This document shows, one piece after another, positions 10,021 to 19,831 of a stretch of 59,385 nucleotides of DNA. The translations under genes were made by a program, and so were the position numbers. The DNA is from Pedobacter sp. ASV19 (GTDB lineage Bacteria > Bacteroidota > Bacteroidia > Sphingobacteriales > Sphingobacteriaceae), in contig NZ_JAELTV010000002.1 of the NCBI RefSeq assembly GCF_016429005.1, positions 1 to 59,385 of the forward strand. Reading direction: 5' to 3'. The notes below the pieces were generated by a model that ran no database searches, had not been told where the DNA came from, and saw only the letters and a list, made by a program, of their open reading frames with translations. The number at the start of each line of letters is the position of its first letter. Within the stretch, counting starts at the first letter, position 1.

Positions 10021-10977
10021 ATGGACAACTTGAAATATGCTTGCCGTTTATTGCTCCTGAATTTATTGGTCTGTGTAAGTTCCTGTAGTAAAAAAGCCTA
10101 TGTATTCACTTCTTTTCATGAACCTGCCATAGAAGGTTTGAGGCTCTTGTATAGCTATGACGGTTATACATGGACAGGTGTGAACCAGGTTTATCTGAAA
10201 CCTGAAATTGGCCAGCAAAAGATTCTTCGGGATCCGTCCATGATACAGGGCCCGGATGGAACCTTTCATTTGGTGTGGACTTGTAGCTGGAAAGGAGAAC
10301 GTGGTTTTGGCTACGCCAGTTCTAAAGATCTGCTCCATTGGTCGCCCCAAAAATTCATTCCTGTACTGGATAAGGAGCCAACTACTGTCAATGTATGGGC
10401 GCCGGAACTGTTTTATGATAAGGTAAAAAAGGAGTTTGTTGTCATTTGGGCTTCTACTATACCTCATCGTTTTGAAAAAGGAATAGAGGAGGAGAACAAC
10501 AACCATAGAATGTATGCCGTGACCACTAAAGATTTTAAAACTTTTACTGAGGCCAGTCTATTCCTTGATCCGGGCTTTAGCGTTATTGATGCTGTGATTG
10601 TGGAGAAAGCCGCAGATGAATATGTGCTGGTATTGAAAGACAATACCAGACCAAACCGGAATTTAAAAGTAGCCTTTAGTAAAGAAGCATCTGGTCCTTA
10701 TGAGCATGTTTCTCCAGCATTCAGCAGCCAGCTAACAGAAGGTCCTACGGTGGTAAAACTGGATAAGGACTGGCTGATTTATTATGACGCTTATGGAGAA
10801 AAAAGATACGCGGCGATGAAAACAAGTGATTTCATACATTTTAAAGATGTGTCTTCAGAGATTGTTATTCCTGAAGGTCATAAACATGGTACGATAGTGC
10901 GTGTGAGCAGAAAAGTGATCAAGCGACTTCGTCAGGACGATTTGGAAAAAAGAAAGGGCCATAATGAAGATCTATAA
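10021..10977 (+). CDS. GH43-like five-bladed beta-propeller glycosidase, lipoprotein
   Basis: The protein is 318 residues long with lipobox V-S-S-C (Cys22). Its single domain has the GH43 layout. L-R-D-P-S places the base Asp71 on blade one, F-S-V-I-D-A supplies a mid-protein Asp190 as the pKa-tuning residue, and L-T-E-G-P-T-V supplies Glu240 as the acid. The blades also show the H-W-S-P and F-H-L-V-W-T repeats. GH43 members most often remove alpha-L-arabinofuranose or beta-xylose, and in RG-II loci a GH43 removes terminal arabinofuranose. The gene starts 2 bases after the GH140 stop and its end overlaps the next gene by 14 bases. The subfamily cannot be fixed by eye. A related clan-F family with the same triad is the main alternative. 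Confidence 0.75.
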   Translation: MDNLKYACRLLLLNLLVCVSSCSKKAYVFTSFHEPAIEGLRLLYSYDGYTWTGVNQVYLKPEIGQQKILRDPSMIQGPDGTFHLVWTCSWKGERGFGYASSKDLLHWSPQKFIPVLDKEPTTVNVWAPELFYDKVKKEFVVIWASTIPHRFEKGIEEENNNHRMYAVTTKDFKTFTEASLFLDPGFSVIDAVIVEKAADEYVLVLKDNTRPNRNLKVAFSKEASGPYEHVSPAFSSQLTEGPTVVKLDKDWLIYYDAYGEKRYAAMKTSDFIHFKDVSSEIVIPEGHKHGTIVRVSRKVIKRLRQDDLEKRKGHNEDL

Positions 10978-12808
10978 GAAAATCTCGATAGCACTTGCCA
11001 TGTCAGTAGCTGTGCATCTTGTGCAAGCACAAGATGCAGTACGTTATACCGGTGCCACGCTGGTTAATGCTGATTACCATCATGGTCAGCTTGCGCCTGT
11101 TATGGGCGTGCATAATATCCAGACCTTTAGGGCAAACCGGGAACATCCTGAACTGGCTGAAGGATTTGGCTGGACCTATAACCATGCACCCATGCTGGCT
11201 TATTGGAACAATACCTATTACCTGGAATATTTAAGCGACAAAGTAGGAGAGAGTATTCCACCCGGACAAACTTTACTACAATCCTCAAAAGATGGTTATA
11301 TTTGGTCCAGGCCGGATGTGGTGTTTCCTGTATACCGGATCCCGGACGGAACAACCAAGGCTGGGCATCCTGGTGTAGCGAAAGACCTGGATGCGGTGAT
11401 GCACCAGCGTATGGGTTTTTATGTTGCTAAAAACAATACTTTTTTGGTGCTCGGTTTTTATGGTATTTGTTTGGATGCGAAAGATGATCCGAATGATGGT
11501 AAAGGAATTGGTCGCGCAGTTCGTGAGGTTCTGCCTGACGGAAAATATGGGCCAATCTATTTCATTCATTATAATCCGGGCTATTCTGCAAAAAATACGG
11601 CTTATCCTTTTTTTGCTTCCAGTAAGAATAAAAAGTTTGTAATTGCCTGTGAAGAGTTGCTTGCTAATAAACTTATTACGCAGCAATGGAATGAAGAGTC
11701 CGATCGCAACGACCCTCTTATTACGCTGAAAAAGCAATATAAAGCATTTAGTTATTATCACCTGCCTGACGGCAGAGTGGTGGGGCTCTGGAAAAATGCA
11801 ATGACCGCAATTAGTCAGGATAATGGCAATACCTGGCCGGAAAATGCAAATAGGGCGCCTGGTTTTGTAAATAGCAATGCCAAAATCTGGGGCCAGAGAA
11901 CTTCAGATGGTCAGTATGCTACTGTGTACAATCCTTCCGAATACCGTTGGCCACTGGCTATTTCGACCAGTAAAAATGGCCTGGAATACACCAATCTCTT
12001 ATTGGTGAATGGCGAGATAAGTCCGATGCGGTATGGTGGCAATTATAAATCTTACGGGCCTCAGTATGTCCGCGGAATCATTGAAGGCAACGGAATTCCA
12101 CCGGAAGGAAAAATGTGGGTAACCTACAGTATGAATAAAGAAGATATCTGGGTGGCTTCTATTCCTGTTCCGGTTAAAGATAAAGCGGAACAGCATGTGA
12201 AGGATGTTTTTAGCTTGCTGCCTCAAGGTAAAGAGCTGGATCTGTGGAATATATATAGTCCGCTTTGGGCTCCAGTAAAAATTGCTGAAACTAACGGTGG
12301 CCCAAAGGCTTTGGTTTTGAAGGATAAAGATCCTTTTGATTATGCAAAAGCAGAAAGGCTGTTTCCGTCGTCTAAAAAAGTACTGGCTTCTTTCATTGTT
12401 TGCCCTATGCAGAATGATCATGGACTCTTAGAAATAGAATTGCAGGATGTAAAAGGTACAGCGACCATTCGGCTCACTTTCGATTCAACGGGGACATTGA
12501 GCGCAAAAGCTGGGGCACGTTACAAGAATTTTATGAAATATAAGTCTGGAGAAAATTATGATATCAGGATTAAACTCAACACGGCCAATCGCTTCTACAC
12601 CATTACTGTAAATGGAAAGGATGTATTAACAAGCCTTGCATTTGTTCCAGTTGCAGAAGTAAGCCGTGTGGTTTTTCGAACAGGTGATGTTCGCCGTTTT
12701 CCGGATGTAGATACCGCTGCCGACCAGACCTACGACCTGCCGAAAGGAGGGGAGTTGGAAAGAGAGGCGGTTTATATGATCAAATCAGTAACAACTGAAG
12801 CATTTTAA
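10964..12808 (+). CDS. Secreted sialidase-like beta-propeller protein with C-terminal beta-sandwich
   Basis: The 614-residue protein has a signal peptide (cleavage after about Ala22). Residues about 60-390 are a propeller-like region with Asp-box-like turns (S-S-K-D-G-Y-I-W, S-Q-D-N-G-N-T-W, S-T-S-K-N-G-L-E-Y) resembling exo-sialidase or BNR-repeat glycosidases. The last 200 residues form a LamG-like beta-sandwich (D-N/H-G-L-L-E-I-E-L, then F-Y-T-I-T-V-N-G-K-D). No classical sialidase F/Y-R-I-P motif sits at the start, although Y-R-I-P does occur near residue 125. RG-II contains the sialic-acid-like 2-keto-3-deoxy sugars Kdo and Dha, which propeller enzymes of families such as GH33 and GH143 release. 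This protein is a candidate for one of those roles, but an inactive or rhamnosidase-type (GH145-like) propeller is equally possible. It overlaps the preceding GH43-like gene by 14 bases. Confidence 0.68.
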   Translation: MKIYKKISIALAMSVAVHLVQAQDAVRYTGATLVNADYHHGQLAPVMGVHNIQTFRANREHPELAEGFGWTYNHAPMLAYWNNTYYLEYLSDKVGESIPPGQTLLQSSKDGYIWSRPDVVFPVYRIPDGTTKAGHPGVAKDLDAVMHQRMGFYVAKNNTFLVLGFYGICLDAKDDPNDGKGIGRAVREVLPDGKYGPIYFIHYNPGYSAKNTAYPFFASSKNKKFVIACEELLANKLITQQWNEESDRNDPLITLKKQYKAFSYYHLPDGRVVGLWKNAMTAISQDNGNTWPENANRAPGFVNSNAKIWGQRTSDGQYATVYNPSEYRWPLAISTSKNGLEYTNLLLVNGEISPMRYGGNYKSYGPQYVRGIIEGNGIPPEGKMWVTYSMNKEDIWVASIPVPVKDKAEQHVKDVFSLLPQGKELDLWNIYSPLWAPVKIAETNGGPKALVLKDKDPFDYAKAERLFPSSKKVLASFIVCPMQNDHGLLEIELQDVKGTATIRLTFDSTGTLSAKAGARYKNFMKYKSGENYDIRIKLNTANRFYTITVNGKDVLTSLAFVPVAEVSRVVFRTGDVRRFPDVDTAADQTYDLPKGGELEREAVYMIKSVTTEAF

Positions 12809-12818
12809 ATTAAATAGG

Positions 12819-14282
12819 ATGAGGTTAAAAAGGTATATACTGCTCTTTATTTTACTTACGGTTGTGCTTACGGCAAAAGCACGTGTATTGCTACCCCAGA
12901 TTCTGGCCAGCAATATGGTGTTACAACGGGATAAGCCAGTAAATATCTGGGGGTATGCAGCAGCTGGAGAAGCTATACAGGTTGGTTTTTCAGGTCAGTT
13001 GAAACAGACCCTGGCCGATGCAAAAGGGAAATGGAGCGTCATCCTGGATCCATTGAAAACCTCAGCTGTTCCAGCTGAAATGACCATTAAAGGTTCCAAT
13101 ACCATTATATTAAGCAACGTTCTGGTGGGAGAGGTCTGGCTTTGCTCCGGACAATCTAATATGGAATATGGCATGCGCAAAATTGCGAAAGTCAAAAAAC
13201 CTTTAAAGGAAAAGCTAGGCTACCCTTTTGATGAACTGGAAAAAGCTCATAATTCAGAGATTCGCATTTTCCTGGTGAACCGAAAAGAGCTTGGCAAACC
13301 AGATTCTCTTCATAGGAGTTGGAATGTGGCCCGGGATTCTGCACTTAAAAGCTTTTCTGCTGTGGGTTACTTCTTTGCCAAGGAATTGTATAATAAATTG
13401 CACATTCCCATAGGGATAATCTCTTCGGCAGTAAGCGGAAGTCCTATCGAGCCCTGGATACCGAAGGAAGAACTGCAAAACGGATACTTCAAGGATTTGA
13501 AAGCAGGGAATGATCCCGGTAAGTTCTATACTCCAATGATCGAACCGCTAAGTCCTTTTGCTTTGCGTGGGTTTTTATGGTATCAGGGTGAAACCAATTG
13601 TTTTTTAAAGGAAAATATCACTTATAGTTATAAGATGAAGGCCCTGATCAATAGCTGGAGATTGGCCTGGAAGTTGGCGTCGGCAGAAAAAACAAAGCAG
13701 GAAATGCCATTTTATTATGTGCAAATCGCTCCGTTCAATTATGCTGCAACTAAGGGTAAGGTGATCTTGAATGCGCAAACAGAACCTGAATTTTGGGAAG
13801 CGCAGGCGCAATTGCTGCGTTTACCTAATACGGGAATGGTGGCAACGATAGACTTAAATGACTACTCTGACGATTTGCATCCTACCTATAAATGGGAAAT
13901 TGGGCGAAGGCTGGCACTTTGGGCTCTGGCCAAAGATTATGGTCAACAAATAAATTATGCAGGCCCAATGTATAAAACTGCAAAATTCAGGGCTTCAACA
14001 GCTACAATCGAATTTGATCATGTAGGCAGTGGTCTGCAAAGTATAGATGGAAAGGCACTAGATGGTTTTACCATTGCAGGAGCAGATGGCCGCTTTGTTC
14101 CTGCAGATGCGGTGATCAGAGGGGATCAGGTGACGGTGTCTGCACGAGGAGTTGTCAAGCCTGTTGCTGTTCGTTTTGGATGGGATGAAGCTATGAGACC
14201 GAATCTTTACAATAAAGACGGTTTGCCTGCCATTGCTTTCAGGACTGATAATCCACTAACTAAACAATTTACACCATTATAG
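12819..14282 (+). CDS. Sialate O-acetylesterase-like (SASA) SGNH carbohydrate esterase
   Basis: This 487-residue exported protein begins with the usual SASA N-terminal beta domain (P-Q-I-L-A-S-N-M-V-L-Q-R at residues 26-37). It then carries G-Q-S-N-M with the nucleophile Ser113. The matching acid/base pair is visible late in the protein as D-D-L-H-P with His354. W-Y-Q-G-E-T-N-C in between is the block that builds the oxyanion hole in this family. The first 22 residues are a hydrophobic signal. Enzymes of this type deacetylate sialic acids, xylan or pectic sugars. In RG-II the aceric acid and 2-O-methyl-fucose residues of side chain B carry acetyl groups, so a role in de-esterification before GH attack is a reasonable inference. 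A second SASA gene lies at 54308-55777 and differs in the spacing around the Ser, so they are not recent copies. Confidence 0.85.
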   Translation: MRLKRYILLFILLTVVLTAKARVLLPQILASNMVLQRDKPVNIWGYAAAGEAIQVGFSGQLKQTLADAKGKWSVILDPLKTSAVPAEMTIKGSNTIILSNVLVGEVWLCSGQSNMEYGMRKIAKVKKPLKEKLGYPFDELEKAHNSEIRIFLVNRKELGKPDSLHRSWNVARDSALKSFSAVGYFFAKELYNKLHIPIGIISSAVSGSPIEPWIPKEELQNGYFKDLKAGNDPGKFYTPMIEPLSPFALRGFLWYQGETNCFLKENITYSYKMKALINSWRLAWKLASAEKTKQEMPFYYVQIAPFNYAATKGKVILNAQTEPEFWEAQAQLLRLPNTGMVATIDLNDYSDDLHPTYKWEIGRRLALWALAKDYGQQINYAGPMYKTAKFRASTATIEFDHVGSGLQSIDGKALDGFTIAGADGRFVPADAVIRGDQVTVSARGVVKPVAVRFGWDEAMRPNLYNKDGLPAIAFRTDNPLTKQFTPL

Positions 14283-14297
14283 CCAGATACTTTGTTC

Positions 14298-17066
14298 ATG
14301 AAGCTGATAACGACCCTTTCTTTTACTTTAGTGATGCTATGTACTGCGGTGCGTGCCCAACAAACCGAACAATTGTATTTGTCGGGAACCGGGAATGACC
14401 ATACCGTCAAATGGGACTTTTTCTGCAGTGCAGGAATGAATGCCGGGAGATGGAGTAATATCCCTGTGCCTTCCAACTGGGAACTTCAGGGTTTTGGTAA
14501 ATATGACTACGGATTTGCGAAAGATAGCGTTCGAGGTAAGGAATATGGTTTGTATAAGTATCATTTTTTGCTTCCGGCTGCCTGGAAAGGGAAGGAGGTT
14601 GATATCGTATTTGAAGGTTCAATGACCGACACTGAGGTGAAAATTAATGGTAAATCTGCAGGCCCTGTTCATCAGGGGGCTTTCTATTCTTTTCGTTATG
14701 ATGTTTCTGCTCTCTTAAAGTATGGGGCAGATAACTTGCTGGAAGTTAAGGTGTCAAAGCATTCAGCTAATCCATCTGTTAATGATGCGGAACGTAAAGC
14801 AGACTTCTGGTTGTTCGGCGGAATATTCAGGCCAGTCTATCTGGAAGCTTTACCTGCACAGCATATTGAACGTGTAGCTATGGATGCAAAAGCAGAGGGG
14901 GAGTTTGATGCCGATGTTTACGTGAATGCTAAGGCTGGTAAGTTGGTGGTGCAACTGAGTACTCCTGATGGTAAGAATTATGGGGAACCCATTAGTACGA
15001 TATTTAAGAAAGGAACTGGTCCGGTTCATCTTTCTGGTCGTTTCTCTGCGCCTGAATTGTGGTCTTCTGAATTTCCTAACCTTTACACTGCAACCTTTAC
15101 TCTGTATCAACAGGGAAAAGTGATTCATAATTTGTCTAAAAAAATTGGGTTCAGGACCATCGAGGTTAAAGAAAGAGATGGGGTTTATATCAATGGCGTT
15201 AAGATCAAATTCAAAGGTGTAAACCGACATTCCTTCCGTCCCGGATCAGGAAGGGCCCTGAGTAAAACCAACAGTATTGAAGATGTTATGCTGATGAAAG
15301 AGATGAACATGAATGCAGTACGAATGTCTCATTACCCGCCAGATGGGCACTTTCTGGATGTCTGTGATTCATTGGGGCTTTTTGTAATGGATGAATTGGC
15401 CGGCTGGCATGGACATTATGATACATCAACTGGGACCAGACTAGTAAAGGAAATGCTGAGTCACGACCTCAATCACCCCTCCATTATCTTCTGGGCAAAT
15501 GGAAATGAAGGCGGACATAACCGCGAGCTCGATCACTTATTTGCAGAGCAAGACATTCAGAAACGACCCCTTATTCATCCATGGGAAGATTTTAACGGTT
15601 TTGATACCCAACATTACCGCGAGTACAATTATGGCATTGGCAATTACAGGCATGGGCATAGCATTGTGATGCCGACCGAGTTCCTGCACGGGATGTTTGA
15701 TGGGGGACACGGTGCCGGGCTGGAGGATTACTGGAACGATATGCTCGCCAATCCGCTTTCTGCTGGTGGTTTCCTTTGGGATTTTGCAGATCAGGGCGTG
15801 ATCAGAACCGATAAAAACAATATTGTTGATGCAGATGGCAACCGTGGTGCGGATGGAATTGTAGGGCCTTTTCATGAAAAAGAAGGCAGTTTTTTCGCCA
15901 TCAAAGAGATTTGGAGCCCGGTTTTTCTGGAACACCGGGAAATGACAGCAGGATTTGACGGCGTATTTAACCTGGAAAACCGGTATCATTTTACCAATCT
16001 TAATACTTGCAGTTTCAGCTGGAGGCTTCTTAATCTGAAAAATAAAACTGCGTTCATTGGTAAGTCTGTTGCACCAGATGTAAAACCTTTGGAAAAGGGA
16101 CAACTAAAAGTTGCGATGCCTGAAAATTGGATGGATTATGATGTTTTGTACATTACAGCTACAGATGTTCAGGGAAAGGAGCTCTTTACCTGGAGTTTCC
16201 CAGTTACTCTGCCTAAGAAAGAAGCGGAGGCTCTGGTGAAAAAGGAGGGAGGAACTACAGTCCGTTTGAAAGAGACGGACTCGCTGTTTACTGCTTTAGC
16301 AAATGGCATATCTCTTGTTTTTAGTAAAACAACGGGTTTGCTTAGGGAGGTTCGGAATGATAGAGGATTAATCCCCTTCGGTAATGGACCGATCGTTCAG
16401 GAAGGTGCAACCAATTTTAAACAGATCCATTACCGGATGGAAGGAGATCATCTGATCATTGAATCTGCTTTTGATAAAAAATCAGCTTACAATACCCTGC
16501 AATGGACAATTTATCCATCCGGTTGGTTAAAACTGAAGGTGAAATACTTCCCTGCTGAATACCTGACCAATTTTGCTGGTTTAAATTTCTCTTTCCCCGA
16601 AAACCAGATGAAAGGGGTAGAATACATGGGGAATGGACCTTATCGGGTTTGGAAGAATCGTTTGAAGGGTAATCAGTTTGGTATCTGGACGAAGGATTAT
16701 AACGATACCGAAACTGGCGAAAGCTGGGTGTATCCGGAGTTTAAAGGGTATCATTCAAATCTGTACTGGTGCAAATTTATCACTACCGGACAGCCTTTTC
16801 TAGTGGCTACGGAGAATGAGGATGTCTTTTTGCGCTTATTTAGTGTCGCATTCAAAACGGACCAATGGCACAACTATGAGCCTTTATTCCCTTCCGGAGA
16901 TATTTCGTTTATGCAGGGAATTCCAGCGATTGGAACTAAAACACAAAGGGCAGACCGTACCGGACCGATGTCGATGAAGAATATTTTTTATGATTATGAA
17001 AAGGATCCTGACAGAGCTTTAAACCTGACGCTCTATTTTGATTTCTCTGTCCAGAATAAATATTAA
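14298..17066 (+). CDS. Secreted GH2-family glycosidase
   Basis: The 922-residue protein is read from the ATG at 14298. The frame also offers a TTG six bases upstream, but the signal peptide M-K-L-I-T-T begins at the ATG. After the signal (about 20 residues) come the GH2 sugar-binding jelly roll (P-S-N-W-E-L-Q-G near residue 57), an Ig-like domain, and a TIM barrel with F-K-G-V-N-R-H-S near residue 305. The barrel also has W-A-N-G-N-E-G-G with acid/base Glu404 and M-P-T-E-F with nucleophile candidate Glu461. The nucleophile context is less canonical than in LacZ. GH2 enzymes remove beta-galactose, beta-glucuronate, beta-galacturonate or alpha-L-arabinopyranose. RG-II needs several of these, and which one this enzyme handles cannot be read from sequence. 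It lies between a SASA esterase and a GH78 gene. Confidence 0.87.
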   Translation: MKLITTLSFTLVMLCTAVRAQQTEQLYLSGTGNDHTVKWDFFCSAGMNAGRWSNIPVPSNWELQGFGKYDYGFAKDSVRGKEYGLYKYHFLLPAAWKGKEVDIVFEGSMTDTEVKINGKSAGPVHQGAFYSFRYDVSALLKYGADNLLEVKVSKHSANPSVNDAERKADFWLFGGIFRPVYLEALPAQHIERVAMDAKAEGEFDADVYVNAKAGKLVVQLSTPDGKNYGEPISTIFKKGTGPVHLSGRFSAPELWSSEFPNLYTATFTLYQQGKVIHNLSKKIGFRTIEVKERDGVYINGVKIKFKGVNRHSFRPGSGRALSKTNSIEDVMLMKEMNMNAVRMSHYPPDGHFLDVCDSLGLFVMDELAGWHGHYDTSTGTRLVKEMLSHDLNHPSIIFWANGNEGGHNRELDHLFAEQDIQKRPLIHPWEDFNGFDTQHYREYNYGIGNYRHGHSIVMPTEFLHGMFDGGHGAGLEDYWNDMLANPLSAGGFLWDFADQGVIRTDKNNIVDADGNRGADGIVGPFHEKEGSFFAIKEIWSPVFLEHREMTAGFDGVFNLENRYHFTNLNTCSFSWRLLNLKNKTAFIGKSVAPDVKPLEKGQLKVAMPENWMDYDVLYITATDVQGKELFTWSFPVTLPKKEAEALVKKEGGTTVRLKETDSLFTALANGISLVFSKTTGLLREVRNDRGLIPFGNGPIVQEGATNFKQIHYRMEGDHLIIESAFDKKSAYNTLQWTIYPSGWLKLKVKYFPAEYLTNFAGLNFSFPENQMKGVEYMGNGPYRVWKNRLKGNQFGIWTKDYNDTETGESWVYPEFKGYHSNLYWCKFITTGQPFLVATENEDVFLRLFSVAFKTDQWHNYEPLFPSGDISFMQGIPAIGTKTQRADRTGPMSMKNIFYDYEKDPDRALNLTLYFDFSVQNKY

Positions 17067-17084
17067 TGGAAAAAACAGAACAAA

Positions 17085-19826
17085 ATGAAGTTTAAACGAT
17101 ACATCACACTTTTTGCCCTGCTCGTTTTGGCTTGCCGGCCTGTATTTGCGCAAGTGTCGGTTCAAAATCTGAGTTGTGAGCTCTTGCAGAATCCTGTGGG
17201 AATAGATGTGGTCAGCCCGCGTTTGAGCTGGGAAATCACTTCGGGTATGCGTGAGGTTAGACAAAGCGCCTATCATATTCTGGTTGCCACCTCGCAAGAT
17301 AAACTCACAGAAAAGGGGGCAGATATATGGAATTCAGGAAAAGTGATTTCGGAAGCGTCTGTTTATAACAAGTATACTGGACCAGCATTGAAAAGCAATA
17401 GTAAGTACTACTGGACGGTTCAGGTCTTTACAAATAAAGGGGAGACCGGTTGGGCTAAACCAGCATCCTGGTCTATGGGGCTTTTGTATTACAAAGATTG
17501 GGAGGGGCGCTGGATTGGTTTTGACCGGTTTTTTCCATGGGATAACGAAACTGAGGGCCGTTTATCCGCCCGCTATTTCAGAAAAGAATTTTCAACCGCT
17601 AAAACTGTAGCTTCTGCCACGGTTTATGTGATGGGTATGGGCTTATATGAACTGTATATTGATGGCGGGAAAATTGGTAACCATGTGCTGGCGCCGGCAC
17701 CTACTGATTACACACAAAATATAAAATATAATACTTTAGACATTACAGAGCAGCTGAAACAAGGAAAGCATGCCATTGGTGTTGTCCTGGGAAATGGCCG
17801 GTTCTTCGCCATGCGTCAGGCCAAAGCGTATAAGGTCAAAACATTTGGTTTCCCTAAATTATTGCTGCAGGTGGTGATTAAATACACAGATGGTTCTACC
17901 GAAATTGTTAAAACAGATGATACCTGGATGGGAACTGCCGAGGGGCCTGTTTTGGCAAATAATGAATATGACGGGGAGATATACGATGCCCGTAAAGAAT
18001 TTAAAGGTTGGACTGAACCAGGCTTCAAGGCAGATTACTGGCAGAAAGCAGAATACGTACAGGAACCAGGTGGTACTTATGAGTCGCAACTCAATGAAGC
18101 TATAAAGGTGATGAAAAAGATAGCACCAGTATCTATTACCAAAAGAACGAATGGTAAATATATCCTTGATTTTGGACAAAACTTTGCAGGTTGGGTAGAG
18201 TTTAAGGTTAAAGGCACCAGAGGAACTACCGTTTCATTGCGGTTTGGAGAATCATTGGAATCCAATGGCGATTTATTCAGAACAAATCTGCGGGATGCAA
18301 AAGCGACCGATATCTATACGCTGAAAGGTGAAGGAACAGAAACCTGGGCGCCCAGATTTACGTATCAGGGTTTTCGCTATGTGGAATTGAGTGGCTATCC
18401 TGGTGTACCTCAAAAAAGTGATTTTACCGGGTGTCTGGTCTATGACGACCTGAGGTCTGCGGGAACTTTTGAGTCATCCAACAATTTGCTCAATCAGATT
18501 TTCAAAAATGCCTGGTGGGGTATTGCATCCAATTACAAAGGGATGCCTGTAGATTGCCCGCAACGCAATGAACGTCAGCCCTGGCTGGGTGACAGAACGA
18601 TAGGAGCGTACGGCGAAAGTTTCCTGTTTGAGAATACATCACTCTATAAAAAATGGCTCGATGATATTCGTTATGCCCAAAAAGCAGACGGCGCGATACC
18701 TGATGTTGCCCCGGCATTCTGGAGGTATTACAGCGATAATGTGACCTGGCCAGCCACATTGCTTTTTGTAGCTGATATGCTATATAGGCAAACCGGCGAT
18801 TTGACTGTGCTGCAAAAAAACTATCCAGCGGTAAAAAAATGGATGGGCTATATGCAGGACCGGTATATGGACAATGAGGGGATTATGACCAAGGACAGCT
18901 ATGGTGACTGGTGTGTGCCACCTGTAACTGCTGAAGACGGTAAAGGAGTGAGTGCCGATCAGAAACATCCAAGTGCTTTAATTGCAACGGCCTATTATTA
19001 CCAGCTCTGCAGGATGATGGTGAATTACAGTACCCTTACGGGACATGACGAGGACCATGCGGGCTATGTTGCCCTGGCTTCAAAATTAACAAAGGCATTT
19101 AACCGTAAATATTACAATGAGCAAGGTTATTATGGTTCGAATACCTTAACCGATAACCTGCTACCAGTTTATTTTGGCTTGGTTGAGGAATCAGCCAGGC
19201 CAAAGTTGGAGAAACAAATCTCTTACCTCATCGAAGAAAAAAATATGGGACATCTGAGCACCGGATTAATTGGTACACAATTTCTGATGCGTGCTTTGAC
19301 GGAAATGGGCAGGTCTGATCTTGCTTATCGCATTGCATCGCAAAAAACATACCCCTCCTGGGGATATATGATCGAAAATGGGGCTACAACAATATGGGAG
19401 TTGTGGAATGGAAATACGGCTGCGCCAAAAATGAACTCGCAGAACCACGTCATGATGCTGGGTGACCTGTTGATCTGGTATTATGAAAACCTCGCTGGTA
19501 TTAAGGCTGCCGCTCCAGGATTTAAAGAGATCGTCATGAAACCGGAAATGATCAATGGATTAGATTCGGTAGAGGCAACATACCATTCCGTTTATGGAAA
19601 GATCAGGTCGGGGTGGCGCAAATCTGCAGGTTATTTTAAGTGGAATGTTAGTATTCCGGCAAACAGCAGCGCCAGGTTGAGTATTCCGGCTACATCAGTG
19701 GATGTTGTAAGAGAAGGAAATGGCAAAGCTGAATGGACAGAGGGGCTGAAGTTTATCAAAATGCAAGGCGGTCGTGCCATATTTGAAGTGAGTTCAGGTA
19801 ATTATTTATTTACAGTTGAAGAATAG
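17085..19826 (+). CDS. Secreted GH78 alpha-L-rhamnosidase
   Basis: This 913-residue protein has a signal peptide ending near Ala22. The domain order is the standard bacterial rhamnosidase one. A fibronectin-like start (L-S-C-E-L-L-Q-N-P-V-G) is followed by beta-sandwich domains with a W-I-G-F patch at about residues 140-145. The (alpha/alpha)6 barrel runs from about residue 450 and a C-terminal beta domain follows. The barrel has D-C-P-Q-R-N-E-R-Q-P-W-L-G-D, with the general acid Glu496; the usual R-D-E-R reads R-N-E-R here. The second catalytic Glu772 sits in T-T-I-W-E-L-W. The enzyme would release terminal alpha-L-rhamnose by inversion. It is one of three GH78-type genes plus one GH106, which points to a rhamnose-rich pectic substrate. 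The gap to the next gene is 5 bases. Confidence 0.92.
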   Translation: MKFKRYITLFALLVLACRPVFAQVSVQNLSCELLQNPVGIDVVSPRLSWEITSGMREVRQSAYHILVATSQDKLTEKGADIWNSGKVISEASVYNKYTGPALKSNSKYYWTVQVFTNKGETGWAKPASWSMGLLYYKDWEGRWIGFDRFFPWDNETEGRLSARYFRKEFSTAKTVASATVYVMGMGLYELYIDGGKIGNHVLAPAPTDYTQNIKYNTLDITEQLKQGKHAIGVVLGNGRFFAMRQAKAYKVKTFGFPKLLLQVVIKYTDGSTEIVKTDDTWMGTAEGPVLANNEYDGEIYDARKEFKGWTEPGFKADYWQKAEYVQEPGGTYESQLNEAIKVMKKIAPVSITKRTNGKYILDFGQNFAGWVEFKVKGTRGTTVSLRFGESLESNGDLFRTNLRDAKATDIYTLKGEGTETWAPRFTYQGFRYVELSGYPGVPQKSDFTGCLVYDDLRSAGTFESSNNLLNQIFKNAWWGIASNYKGMPVDCPQRNERQPWLGDRTIGAYGESFLFENTSLYKKWLDDIRYAQKADGAIPDVAPAFWRYYSDNVTWPATLLFVADMLYRQTGDLTVLQKNYPAVKKWMGYMQDRYMDNEGIMTKDSYGDWCVPPVTAEDGKGVSADQKHPSALIATAYYYQLCRMMVNYSTLTGHDEDHAGYVALASKLTKAFNRKYYNEQGYYGSNTLTDNLLPVYFGLVEESARPKLEKQISYLIEEKNMGHLSTGLIGTQFLMRALTEMGRSDLAYRIASQKTYPSWGYMIENGATTIWELWNGNTAAPKMNSQNHVMMLGDLLIWYYENLAGIKAAAPGFKEIVMKPEMINGLDSVEATYHSVYGKIRSGWRKSAGYFKWNVSIPANSSARLSIPATSVDVVREGNGKAEWTEGLKFIKMQGGRAIFEVSSGNYLFTVEE

Positions 19827-19831
19827 AGCAA

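Noticed and set aside
15537-16103. 188-codon open frame on the minus strand
   Set aside because: It is opposite the catalytic region of the GH2 gene, and its translation looks like a shadow frame without domain features.
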